9,775 nt of DNA from JABMRP01 sp964444795 (GTDB taxonomy: Bacteria; Planctomycetota; Planctomycetia; Pirellulales; Thermoguttaceae): positions 1-9,775 of the forward strand of contig CAYUIQ010000296.1 in the NCBI GenBank assembly GCA_964444795.1. Direction: 5' to 3'. Within the stretch, counting starts at the first letter, position 1. Each line of letters starts with the position of its first letter. Position numbers and translations under genes: made by a program. The notes beneath the pieces were generated by a model. It was not told the DNA's origin, made no database searches, and worked only from the letters and a program-made list of their open reading frames with translations. Shown piece by piece: positions 1-7,553 of the stretch.

Positions 1-2
1 TC

Positions 3-1091
3 CGGTGTTATTGTCCGCAAGGACACAAACTCAACGTCAAGGACTTTCAAGCCGGCAAGCGGGGAGTGTGCCCCTATTGTGGGGAGAGTTTCCACATCCC
101 GCTGGAGAGTACGCGCAAGAGCAGCGGGCAGCAGAAGGCCGAGCACGAGCTGGTCACCGGTGGTGGACCGGCACCGCCATCCCGCTCTCCGGCCGCGCCA
201 CCGACAGTGGGCGACGAGAGGGTTTCCATCCATCTCAACCAATCGGCCGGTAGTGGACCGGGCGACCATACGTCCGACGTCGATCTTGCGGCGGTTCTGA
301 ATGCTCCTGGAGGGTTTGCCCCGTCGCTGCCGACCTCGGGTTCGGCGAGCCCGGCGGCGCCGGACTCGCCGGCCGTTTCGCCGGCGTCCACTTCCCCGCA
401 AACCGCGCCGGCCGATGTTGCCTCCGCGCGACCCGAGCCGGCGTCTCAGACACGGGCGGTTACGCCGGAAACAGGCACGCCCGCGTCGGCTTCCGTGGAT
501 GCCACAAGCCCCGAGGTGCCGATCCCGGCCTCCGAGCCGGAGCCGGCTTCACCTTCTCCGGCGGCAGCCTTCACGGCGGCGGATCCCGAGGCGGCGGATG
601 CGTTGGCCGAGAGCCCGGACGCGGTTTGGTACGTTCGTCCGGCGGCTGGGGGGCAGTTCGGTCCAGCGGTGGGTACGTTGATGCGCATGTGGATCGAGGA
701 GGGGCGGGTGAGCAGCGATTCGCTCATCTGGCGGGAAGGATGGCGGGATTGGCAGAATGCGGCGGTCGTTTTCCCCGAGCTGGCTTCCGGCAGCGAATAC
801 GGCCCGTTCGGCGCCACGCCGCCGGCGCCGGTCGAGCCGACGACCGCCAGCTCCGATCTGGCCGCTCTTCGCGGGTCGGCTCGCCGCCGGTCCAACAATA
901 CGGCAATTTTTGTGACGCTGCTCCTGCTGGCTGTCATCGTCCTGGTCGTCGTCCTGTACTGGGTACTCACACGCGAAGGCGCCCCCGAGACGTCCCATCA
1001 CCCCGATCATCAATTTCGCAAGCCGGCCGTGGCGAGCCTTTTTCCTCGGGCACCGACGGCACTCGATCCGACGGGCCACCGGGCAAGCTGA
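3..1091 (+). CDS. Zinc-ribbon / GYF_2 domain membrane protein (5' end outside window)
   Basis: The frame is open from the left edge; 362 residues are visible. They begin with a zinc ribbon (RCYCPQGHKL, then GKRGVCPYCGESF), so the GTG at 66 falls inside this domain and cannot be the start. Related planctomycete proteins begin only a few residues before this ribbon, so the real start is probably just upstream. Visible residues ~40-205 are a low-complexity Pro/Ala/Ser/Glu linker, probably disordered. A GYF_2 domain follows (~209-260; WYVRP, GQFGP, WIEEGRVSSDSLIWREGW, FPEL). Next comes one hydrophobic helix (~300-322, AIFVTLLLLAVIVLVVVLYW) and a short polar tail. There is no signal peptide in the visible part, so the ribbon and GYF_2 domain are probably cytoplasmic with a C-terminal anchor. 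GYF_2 domains are thought to bind peptides, often proline-rich; the partner here is unknown. The domains are clear, the function is not. Confidence 0.85.
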   Translation, partial: RCYCPQGHKLNVKDFQAGKRGVCPYCGESFHIPLESTRKSSGQQKAEHELVTGGGPAPPSRSPAAPPTVGDERVSIHLNQSAGSGPGDHTSDVDLAAVLNAPGGFAPSLPTSGSASPAAPDSPAVSPASTSPQTAPADVASARPEPASQTRAVTPETGTPASASVDATSPEVPIPASEPEPASPSPAAAFTAADPEAADALAESPDAVWYVRPAAGGQFGPAVGTLMRMWIEEGRVSSDSLIWREGWRDWQNAAVVFPELASGSEYGPFGATPPAPVEPTTASSDLAALRGSARRRSNNTAIFVTLLLLAVIVLVVVLYWVLTREGAPETSHHPDHQFRKPAVASLFPRAPTALDPTGHRAS

Positions 1092-1470
1092 ATCGACCCG
1101 GTCGCCGCGGCGTGAATGGGCTTCCGAGCCGAGTGTCCAACGTCGTGAAATCCACCCCGGTCGACAGTTCTTAACCGATTGGGCGTAAGTGTTTTGCCAC
1201 GTATTCAACCGGCGCCTACTTGCCCGGTGGGTCTACCATCCGAAGAATACCATGGCGACGCACGCAGCGCGTCAAGCGAGTCTTTTCATCGAACGGCTGG
1301 GGTGGCCGACCGACACCGGCGATTCCCGCTTCACGGGGATCGTTCCCACGCTCGGCAAGGGCCGAGTGGCTCTCGGTTCGGCGTTCCCGGTGCATACCCC
1401 TGGAGCGGCAGCAATGAGAGCACCCAACTTGGAGGGGCTTCGTGGCGGGCGACGGGCGTGTTTCCAAGGT
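1092..1470. other. Gene-poor region upstream of the CocE-type hydrolase
   Basis: About 380 bases without a gene I can support. The hydrolase frame stays open from 1189 and could be extended upstream, but that translation (rich in Arg, His and Gly) resembles no protein and would bury the signal peptide. A small hairpin, CTCGGC-AAGG-GCCGAG, lies at 1351-1366 and may be chance in GC-rich DNA. No clear -35/-10 pair was found. A GGAGGGG run at 1432-1438 is too far from the ATG at 1471 to be its ribosome binding site, though it lies just inside the alternative start at 1414. The region probably holds the hydrolase promoter and leader. Confidence 0.5.
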
Positions 1471-3267
1471 ATGAAAACGCGATGGATCTTGTGGAACGCG
1501 GCGGCCGTGTTGCTGCTGCTTCCGGCGAGCGTTTCGGCCTTGGGGGTGAAGAAGATCACCCGCATGGTGCCGATGCGCGACGGGACCCGCCTGGCTACCG
1601 ACGTCTATCTTCCCCAGGTAACCCTGAAAGCATATCCGGCCGTCTTGATCCGCACACCGTACGGCAAGAACCGGATCACGATTCGTCATGCCCGATACGC
1701 ACTGCACAATCACTGTATCCTGGTCGTCCAGGATCTGCGGGGGCGGTTCCAATCGCAAGGCGACGGGGCACTCGTTTTTCACGACGACGGTTGGGAGAAC
1801 AATCGCGACGGCCACGAAACGATCCGATGGATCAGCCGGCAACCGTGGTGTAACGGGAAGGTGGGCACCTGGGGGCCTTCGGCGATGGGTATCGTGCAGA
1901 ACCTGATGGCCCCCGACGCGCCCCCTTCGTTGCAGGCGCAGTTCGTGATGATGGCCTTCTCGAATATGTACACGCAGGCCGTGTATCAGGGTGGCGCTTT
2001 TCGCAAGGAACTGGTCGAGGGGTGGATCGCCAAAAACGGCTTCCAAGGACAGAATCTCCAAGAACTGCGTTCCCGGCCCAAGTACGATCCGTTCTGGGAC
2101 GACGTGAACCCGGAAGCTCAAGCCCATCGGGTCAACGTGCCGGCCATATTCGAGGGTGGTTGGCACGACGCCTTTCTGCAGGGGACCATCAATTCCTTCG
2201 TCACGGTCAACACACAGGGTGGCGCCGCGGCGAGGGGGAATTGCCGGTTGATTATCGGTCCCTGGGCGCATACCGATATTCGACGATTGACCGATCCCAC
2301 GATTCGCTCCAACCAACCCTTGGCCGCCGACCCGTTCCGGTTCTTCGATTACTGGCTCAATGGCGACGCCAACGGCGTGCGGTGCGATCGGCCCGTCCAC
2401 TACTACGTGATGGGCGACCGGACCGACCGCCAAGCGCCGGGCAATTTCTGGCGTAGCGCCGACGCTTGGCCTCCGCCGGCCCGGTCGGTGCCGTTTCATT
2501 TCCACGCCGACGGCACGCTGCGGCCCGAGACCGTTCCCACCGCCGAAGACCGCCTGTCGTACCGCTACGATCCCAAGAATCCGGTGCCTACGCTGGGCGG
2601 CCAGAACCTCAATCTGCCCTCCGGTCCCAAGGATCAGCGGCCCGTGGAATCGCGGCCCGACGTCCTGCTGTTCACCACCGACACGCTCACCGAGCCGCTG
2701 GAGATTACCGGTCGCATCAAGGCCGAGCTCTACGTCTCGTCCGATGGTCCGGACACCGACTTCACGGTCAAACTGACCGACGTCTATCCCGACGGCCGTT
2801 CGCTGCTCGTGGCCGACGGCATCCTCCGCGGGCGTTACCACCGGTCATTTTCCGAGGAAGAACTGCTGGAGCCGGGGAAAGTGTACGCGATGACGGTCGA
2901 TCTGTGGAGCACGTCGATCGTGGTGAACCGGGGGCATAGAATCCGCGTCGCCGTCTCTTCGTCCAACGCGCCCCGGTTCGAGCCCAATGCCAACACGGGC
3001 CGCCCGGCGGAAGACACCACCCAAACCCGAGTGGCCACCAACACCCTGCATCTTTCGCCGCAGCATCCTTCGCGCATTCTCTTGCCGATTTACGACGCAC
3101 CGGCCCGCCGGGCGGCACCGTCGAGGATCTTGGTGCGGAAAGAACCTTGGCGAATCGACGTAGCCGAAATCGTGAGACTTCGGGGACACGCTGGATCGCC
3201 CAAATTCTCACGAATCCGGCTACCAGAGTATTTAACGGCGTTGCCCAACTTCCATGCCGTCAGGTAG
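1471..3267 (+). CDS. Secreted CocE/NonD-family serine hydrolase (X-Pro dipeptidyl-peptidase-like)
   Basis: This 598-residue protein has the layout of the CocE/NonD family (cocaine esterase, alpha-amino-acid ester hydrolase, glutaryl acylase), which cleaves ester or amide bonds by a Ser-Asp-His triad. The start at 1471 is chosen because a signal peptide follows at once (MKTRWILWNAAAVLLLLPAS, cleavage near VSA-L), so the enzyme should be exported. The alpha/beta-hydrolase part runs ~28-290. The nucleophile is Ser137 in GTWGPSAMG, the acid Asp233 in GGWHDAF, and the base His267 in IIGPWAHTD. Tyr64 in RTPYGK matches the oxyanion tyrosine of CocE. A PepX_C-like beta domain covers ~390-541 (SSDGPDTDF, VNRGHRIRVAVSSSN). 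About 57 residues beyond it look unlike the family, and the last 12 codons overlap the convergent gene. An ATG at 1414 is an alternative start. The family is clear; the substrate cannot be told. Confidence 0.9.
   Translation: MKTRWILWNAAAVLLLLPASVSALGVKKITRMVPMRDGTRLATDVYLPQVTLKAYPAVLIRTPYGKNRITIRHARYALHNHCILVVQDLRGRFQSQGDGALVFHDDGWENNRDGHETIRWISRQPWCNGKVGTWGPSAMGIVQNLMAPDAPPSLQAQFVMMAFSNMYTQAVYQGGAFRKELVEGWIAKNGFQGQNLQELRSRPKYDPFWDDVNPEAQAHRVNVPAIFEGGWHDAFLQGTINSFVTVNTQGGAAARGNCRLIIGPWAHTDIRRLTDPTIRSNQPLAADPFRFFDYWLNGDANGVRCDRPVHYYVMGDRTDRQAPGNFWRSADAWPPPARSVPFHFHADGTLRPETVPTAEDRLSYRYDPKNPVPTLGGQNLNLPSGPKDQRPVESRPDVLLFTTDTLTEPLEITGRIKAELYVSSDGPDTDFTVKLTDVYPDGRSLLVADGILRGRYHRSFSEEELLEPGKVYAMTVDLWSTSIVVNRGHRIRVAVSSSNAPRFEPNANTGRPAEDTTQTRVATNTLHLSPQHPSRILLPIYDAPARRAAPSRILVRKEPWRIDVAEIVRLRGHAGSPKFSRIRLPEYLTALPNFHAVR
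3170..3213. terminator. Possible hairpin in the convergent 3' region
   Basis: TCGTGAGA (3170-3177) and TCTCACGA (3206-3213) form a perfect 8-bp inverted repeat around a 28-nt loop. It lies 19-62 bases past the stop of the minus-strand lipoprotein gene and inside the unusual C-terminal tail of the hydrolase. It could help end the minus-strand transcript. There is no T-run and the loop is long, so this is weak and may be chance. Confidence 0.25.
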
Positions 3268-5799
3268 GGGGATCGGGGAGTTCCGCACTGAACCGGCAGG
3301 TTGTCGAAACTCGATCGAATCCTCGGCGCGAATCGCCTCTCGCTGACGGTCTGCCCAGCGCTGCCAGAGATGAATGCGCCGGGTCATGCTCGTCGGCTGG
3401 CCGTCGTTTTCGGCAGCGTCGTATCCGACGATCCGGGGCAAGGCGGCCAGCGCCTCGCTCGCCGCCCCGCGGCGGTCCTCGAGCAGGCGGATCAGCGTGG
3501 TCAGGAACCGCTGATCGGCCAACTCGCCCATCGCGATGGCCACTCGTCGGCGTATTTCCGGATCGTTGCTGTAACTGAGCCGCTCAAGCGCCGCCGGACC
3601 GCTGGGCTGTTGCAGGTGGCAGAGAGAGATGGCCGCTTCAACACGCAGCCGCTGGTTGGAGGATCCCAACAATCGTTCGATCGGCCATGGGTCGTCCAGT
3701 CGGCCCGCGGCTCCCAACGCCCGAACCGCGGAGAAGACGACCGGCACGCTCGGATCTTCCAAGGCAAACAGCAACGCGCCGAGATGCCGGGGATCGGGAT
3801 GTTTCTGGAAATAGTCACAAGCCCGGCGACGCACCTCCGGCGACGGATGCGTCATGGCGGCATGGGCCAGCCGGGCAGCCGGTTCGCCCGGGTCGTCCAA
3901 GGTCGCCCGAAGCACGTTCTGCCAGACCAACTGATCCGGCTCCGGAATCACCAGTTCGGCCAATCGGGTCGCCGCTAATCGCCCCAACGGCCTCTCGGCG
4001 GTCCACTCCACCAGGGCGCCTGCCGCGCGGCGTCGCGTGGTGACGTCGGCCGACGCGAATTCGTCGAGCGTGGCAAAAACTCCGTGACAATGCGGCAACA
4101 CGTCGCGAAAGACGGCTTCGGGCAGAACTTGATGCCGATCGATCGCCAGATGGGCCAGCGTCTCGACCAATCGTGGCCCCAGGGCGATCAACTCGCTTGC
4201 CGCCCGCTGCCGCACCGGGGCGCTGGCCGAGGGGCCGGCCAGTTGCGCCAACAGGTGCTCAACACCAGCGATATGCTCGTCGCCAAGAGATCGGGTCGAG
4301 GCATCGCCGGCATTGGCGCTTGCCCGGGCGACGGCCTTCGGATCGATGAACCCGATGTCGCGGCGGAATTGCTCGCGCAGCCGGCCGACAACCTCCAGGC
4401 GGCGCTGGTGCTGGATTTCGCGGGTGAATTCGGCGGCCGGCGGCCAAATCGCCGACAAGCGGTCGGCGGCAACGTTGGGGACCAGGTAGCCCGACTTCTC
4501 CATCGCCGCCAACAACACCGGTCCGGCCAGCGCAACGGGCCAGGAAGCGACCGATTCGACGACCTGACGTTGGACCTGACTGCTTCGATCGTCGATCAAC
4601 GCACGAGCGGTTCTTGCGGCTTGCCGCGTGGGGAAACGCTCCAGCGCCTTGGCCACAACGAGGCGCACCCGCCATGCCTCGTCGGCTGCTGCTTTCCACA
4701 CCGCCTCTTCCGTCCCCGCCACCGATAATGCGCCAACCGCCTCGGCACGAAGCAACTCGCTCTGGTTGGACAACAGTTGGTGCAGTTTCTCCAACGCCGC
4801 GTCGGTACCCAGCACGCCCAACGAAGCGACCGCCTTCTGGCGAACGCGCGGATCGTAGTCGGTCGTTGCGATCCAGAGGTAGTCGACCGCCTTGGGATGG
4901 CGACGCGCGGCCAACGCGGCCAGCGCCGCCATGCGGACTCGGGAGTCGGAATCCCTCCATAGATCGGCCGCCTCGTCGGACAAATCCAATGGCAGATGAT
5001 CGGCCCACGCTTCGGAAGCGGCCAACCGGACGGCCACGGGACGAACGACCGGTGGTCGATTGCTCATGGCGTCGAGAAAGTAGCGCCGATCCGCTTCTTC
5101 GGCATGTCGAGCCAGCGCGCGAATCAGTTGCCCGTCCAACCGATCGAAGTAGAAGGACTCGCCTTGTCGCCGGCTACCGCCAAATCGATCGAGCAGTTGG
5201 CGCAGCGCCGGCGCCGGCGACGGATCGGTGATCGAACCGAGCGCTTCGACGGCTGCACAGCGCAGATACTTCCATTGGGCCAGAGGCGTACCGGCGGTGG
5301 CCACGAGCCGATCCATGCCGGCGCCGTCGCCCAGCCGGGCAAGTCCGATTGCCGCGTTGGTGGCGACCACCGAATCGTCGTCGGCCAACGCCTTGTGCAA
5401 GTCGTCGGCCACGGCCGGCCCGGCAGTCAATACGGCCTCCAACGCCTCGTGTTGCCAGCGCCACGGCGTTTCGGCCGTCGAGCCCGCGGCCGGCCCAAGC
5501 GACGGCAACCAGAGGTGCCCGGCCAGCGCTTCCCGCAAACCGGCCCGGTTTGCGGCCGCCCTCCCATCAGCCAGAGCGACGTCAGCCAATGTATCGTCGG
5601 CCGGTGGATCAGGAGCTTCGGTGCCCGGCGCCGAGTCGTTTCGCTCGTCCGGCGCACCCCACCCGAAGAGTCGTGGAAGCCGGCGGCCATCGATAAACCG
5701 GTCGCAACCGGTCAGGCAGATCGTCACGAGTAGCCAAACGGCTAGCGCGAGTCCGAGCGTGGAGCGTCCGCAACAGGGCGACGGGCGAGGCAAATCCAT
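3232..5799 (-). CDS. Exported HEAT-repeat lipoprotein
   Basis: An 855-residue protein. The ATG at 5799 is preferred over a TTG at 5838 because it places a normal lipoprotein signal at the N-terminus: a hydrophobic stretch (LGLALAVWLLVTICLTGC) ending in the lipobox LTGC, with Cys32 as the lipidated residue. After an acidic, Pro-rich linker (~45-85) the protein is almost wholly alpha-helical and shows many HEAT / PBS-lyase-like repeats, clearest at ~140-205, 280-420 and 585-780. Examples are DPRVRQKAVASLGVLG, SPEVRRRACDYFQKHP and DPEIRRRVAIAMGELA. Residues ~440-520 show no clear repeat. HEAT solenoids usually act as protein-binding scaffolds; no catalytic motif was seen. The gene lies 63 bases downstream of another exported HEAT-like gene, probably in one transcript, and its last 36 bases overlap the convergent hydrolase gene. 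Localisation and fold are well supported; the role is unknown. Confidence 0.85.
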   Translation of the reverse strand: MDLPRPSPCCGRSTLGLALAVWLLVTICLTGCDRFIDGRRLPRLFGWGAPDERNDSAPGTEAPDPPADDTLADVALADGRAAANRAGLREALAGHLWLPSLGPAAGSTAETPWRWQHEALEAVLTAGPAVADDLHKALADDDSVVATNAAIGLARLGDGAGMDRLVATAGTPLAQWKYLRCAAVEALGSITDPSPAPALRQLLDRFGGSRRQGESFYFDRLDGQLIRALARHAEEADRRYFLDAMSNRPPVVRPVAVRLAASEAWADHLPLDLSDEAADLWRDSDSRVRMAALAALAARRHPKAVDYLWIATTDYDPRVRQKAVASLGVLGTDAALEKLHQLLSNQSELLRAEAVGALSVAGTEEAVWKAAADEAWRVRLVVAKALERFPTRQAARTARALIDDRSSQVQRQVVESVASWPVALAGPVLLAAMEKSGYLVPNVAADRLSAIWPPAAEFTREIQHQRRLEVVGRLREQFRRDIGFIDPKAVARASANAGDASTRSLGDEHIAGVEHLLAQLAGPSASAPVRQRAASELIALGPRLVETLAHLAIDRHQVLPEAVFRDVLPHCHGVFATLDEFASADVTTRRRAAGALVEWTAERPLGRLAATRLAELVIPEPDQLVWQNVLRATLDDPGEPAARLAHAAMTHPSPEVRRRACDYFQKHPDPRHLGALLFALEDPSVPVVFSAVRALGAAGRLDDPWPIERLLGSSNQRLRVEAAISLCHLQQPSGPAALERLSYSNDPEIRRRVAIAMGELADQRFLTTLIRLLEDRRGAASEALAALPRIVGYDAAENDGQPTSMTRRIHLWQRWADRQREAIRAEDSIEFRQPAGSVRNSPIPLPDGMEVGQRR

Positions 5800-5862
5800 T
5801 TGCCGATTCCAAACGTCCGGTAAGCGATGCTCGATCAAAAACGAGCGGTCGCGGATGGGTTT

Positions 5863-7269
5863 CTACGGATTAGTCGGCGTGGCGGGTGGTGTCGCGGGTG
5901 GTGTCGCAGGTGGTGTGGCGGGTGGAGACGGTGCTACCGCCTTGAGGTGCTCCCGCAATTCAGCCGTCTTGGTTTCCAGTGTCTCCAACAGTTCTTCGGT
6001 GATCGGTTCGTCCGCGGCCGTTGGAAACGCGGTGATGAGATCGGAGACGGACGTACGGACCGCTTCGACAAATGCCGCGTGCGGCGAATTGGCCGCCGCG
6101 CCGACCACACCCTGGAGCTGATCGGAGGTGCCACTCAGTCCCCGAAAGATGGTCATCAGCCGAGCCTGCACAATCTGTTGCGAAACTTGACGGTATCTCT
6201 TCGGATCACGGCGATCTGCTATCGTCTGATCACAGATGTCGGCGGCCAAATCACCCAGCGCGGCCGCCCAGGCCGTCGGATTGTGGCCGGTGACGGAACG
6301 GTAGTCCAGCTTTCCCAGCGCGCCGGCCGCCGCACATCGCACCCAGAATGCCGGTTCGATGCTTTCCGGCTCGATGCTTCCCGACTCGGCGACAATGGCC
6401 GCCAATTGATCGGCCACCTCGCCATTGGGAAAAGCGGTCCCGAGCTGGCCGACGATTTCCAGGGCGCGTGCTCGAAACCACGCATGGGCCTCCTCCGGCC
6501 GTCCAGCCGGTGCGGAAGACTCCTTCGCCAATTTCACCATGTCGATGACCACCGCGTTGCGGTCGGTTTGCTCCCGCATCCCGAATCGGGCATGTCGCTG
6601 CAAACCCACCAGCGCCGCAACCCGTACCGCATCCAGCAGACGTGGCTCGGACGCTGCGTTCTTCAGCAAGGGCAGCGCTTTGGCAAACGGTATCGGAGGC
6701 GCGCTGGCCGAGGTCGCGGGCCCGGCCTCCAACTCTCCGATGACCAACATGGCGTTGTACCGGGCCGTGGGATGGTAGTACTTCGTGGCCACCTTGGTCA
6801 TGTAGTTCAGGACCACCTCGTTCAGTGCGTCGTAGACGACCTGATGCTTGATCTTAGCGAAATCTTGAATCAGCTCTTTACGAAAATTCGGCGGAGTGGC
6901 TCTTGCGATCTGGTCTAGATTCTCGACGCGAGTCCAGCGCGCCAGCGCGCCTTGCTGGTAATAGCCCGTCAGGAAATTCTTGTCCTCATCGCTTAGTTGC
7001 CCCGTCTCCGACCGAAGGATGTCCTTGGTCCTGTCCTTGTTTTCCCTTGCGTTCCACTCGGGAGCCACCGTGTCTTGCTGGAGAGTAAGCGGCGCGGCTG
7101 GCCGAGCGGGTGGGGGTTGCGTGGCGGCAGGCGGATCGGGCGGTGTCGCCGGCGGATCTTGGCCGAGACTCCGACCGCACAACCCCTGGACAACAAACAG
7201 TATGGCCAGCGCGGCTCGGGCCGAATGTGCCCCAGCGACGTGGAAACCGACTTTTTTTCGGATAGACAT
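5863..7269 (-). CDS. Exported HEAT-like protein with Pro-rich ends
   Basis: A 468-residue protein of unknown function. The ATG at 7269 is chosen because a signal peptide follows (MSIRKKVGFH, then ALAILFVVQGL, cleavage near SLG-QD); longer in-frame starts up to 7374 would place 35 unrelated residues before it and run into the promoter region. The mature protein opens with a Pro/Ala segment (~38-60), then a helical body with degenerate HEAT-like helices (YYHPTARYNAMLVIGELE ~164-181, WVRCAAAGALGKLDY ~309-323). A short, possibly coiled helix, EELLETLETKTAELREHLK, sits at ~425-443. The C-terminus is a PPAT repeat tail from a 12-bp tandem repeat. The body resembles exported planctomycete proteins I recall only loosely, so that is a weak inference. 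It is the first gene of a probable two-gene operon with the HEAT lipoprotein. No good Shine-Dalgarno site lies before the start. Confidence 0.8.
   Translation of the reverse strand: MSIRKKVGFHVAGAHSARAALAILFVVQGLCGRSLGQDPPATPPDPPAATQPPPARPAAPLTLQQDTVAPEWNARENKDRTKDILRSETGQLSDEDKNFLTGYYQQGALARWTRVENLDQIARATPPNFRKELIQDFAKIKHQVVYDALNEVVLNYMTKVATKYYHPTARYNAMLVIGELEAGPATSASAPPIPFAKALPLLKNAASEPRLLDAVRVAALVGLQRHARFGMREQTDRNAVVIDMVKLAKESSAPAGRPEEAHAWFRARALEIVGQLGTAFPNGEVADQLAAIVAESGSIEPESIEPAFWVRCAAAGALGKLDYRSVTGHNPTAWAAALGDLAADICDQTIADRRDPKRYRQVSQQIVQARLMTIFRGLSGTSDQLQGVVGAAANSPHAAFVEAVRTSVSDLITAFPTAADEPITEELLETLETKTAELREHLKAVAPSPPATPPATPPATPPATPTNP
5882..5929. repeat. 12-bp minisatellite encoding a PPAT tail
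   Basis: Two identical units GCGGGTGGTGTC are followed by a third with two changes and a more diverged fourth. On the minus strand they read as the repeated peptide PPAT at the end of the HEAT-like protein. The 12-bp period keeps the frame, so copy number could vary without breaking the gene. Confidence 0.85.
6353..6382. repeat. 15-bp tandem duplication inside a gene
   Basis: GGTTCGATGCTTTCC is followed directly by GGCTCGATGCTTCCC (13 of 15 identical). On the minus strand this gives the doubled peptide GSIEPESIEP in the Pro-rich HEAT-like protein. It keeps the frame and looks like a small slippage duplication. Confidence 0.7.
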
Positions 7270-7334
7270 GGCACACAACGTAGAATGCACAAGAGGTGAT
7301 GCCGAACGGCTGGGAGGCAGCCGTACACCCCTAT

Positions 7335-7364
7335 AGGGTACCAGCCAACGGAAGGCATTGTCAA
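7335..7364 (-). promoter_or_regulatory. Candidate sigma70-type promoter for the HEAT operon
   Basis: On the minus strand a perfect -35 box, TTGACA (7364-7359), is followed after 18 bases by TACCCT (7340-7335), which matches the -10 consensus at 3 of 6 positions, including the key first T, second A and last T. Transcription would start near 7328, giving a leader of about 60 bases before the ATG at 7269. The weak -10 keeps confidence low. Confidence 0.4.
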
Positions 7365-7378
7365 GCTGTATCAATTAC

Positions 7379-7397
7379 GCCGGTTATCACGACCGGC
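7379..7397. promoter_or_regulatory. Small palindrome between divergent promoters, possible operator
   Basis: GCCGGT (7379-7384) and ACCGGC (7392-7397) form a perfect inverted repeat with a 7-base spacer. It sits between the two outward-facing -35 boxes, where a dimeric regulator could affect both promoters. No regulator gene is next to it, and short GC-rich palindromes are common in this DNA, so the role is speculative. Confidence 0.3.
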
Positions 7398-7398
7398 T

Positions 7399-7428
7399 TT
7401 GACAACGGCCCCCGATTGGGCGTACAGT
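7399..7428 (+). promoter_or_regulatory. Candidate sigma70-type promoter for the deacetylase gene
   Basis: A perfect TTGACA (7399-7404) is followed after 18 bases by TACAGT (7423-7428), matching the -10 consensus at 4 of 6 positions. Transcription would start near 7435, leaving a leader of about 120 bases before the ATG at 7554. It is the best promoter match I found in the window. Confidence 0.5.
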
Positions 7429-7539
7429 AAAGGGTTTCGGGCGTCGCCGTAGCGACTACCGCTTTCTGCTCTTTTCCAGAGCTCCCACTGCCAATTTGCC
7501 CGCCACGGCCAATCTCGGACACCCGCCGCTCGTTCTTCC

Positions 7540-7544
7540 AAGGA
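7540..7544 (+). promoter_or_regulatory. Ribosome binding site of the deacetylase gene
   Basis: AAGGA lies 9 bases before the ATG at 7554. It supports this start and contrasts with the minus-strand genes here, which lack a clear site. Confidence 0.6.
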
Positions 7545-7553
7545 CTGACCACG

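Larger units (their letters stand above)
7270..7553. other. Divergent intergenic region
   Basis: This 284-base gap separates the leftward HEAT operon from the rightward deacetylase gene, so both should be driven from here. It holds two outward-facing promoter candidates and a central inverted repeat, listed separately. The right part (7430-7553) would be the deacetylase 5' leader; it has a small hairpin, GTCGC-CGTA-GCGAC, at 7443-7456, and no recognisable riboswitch. No small gene was seen. Confidence 0.6.

Noticed and set aside
446..1208. Minus-strand open frames of 174 and 219 codons opposite the zinc-ribbon/GYF_2 gene
   Set aside because: The plus-strand reading has recognisable domains and a membrane helix; the antisense translations are Arg/Ala/Ser-rich and unlike proteins.
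1216..2841. A 541-codon open frame on the minus strand opposite the hydrolase gene
   Set aside because: It mirrors the codons of a clear hydrolase gene with intact triad and signal peptide. Its translation shows no motif or fold, as is usual for antisense frames in GC-rich DNA.
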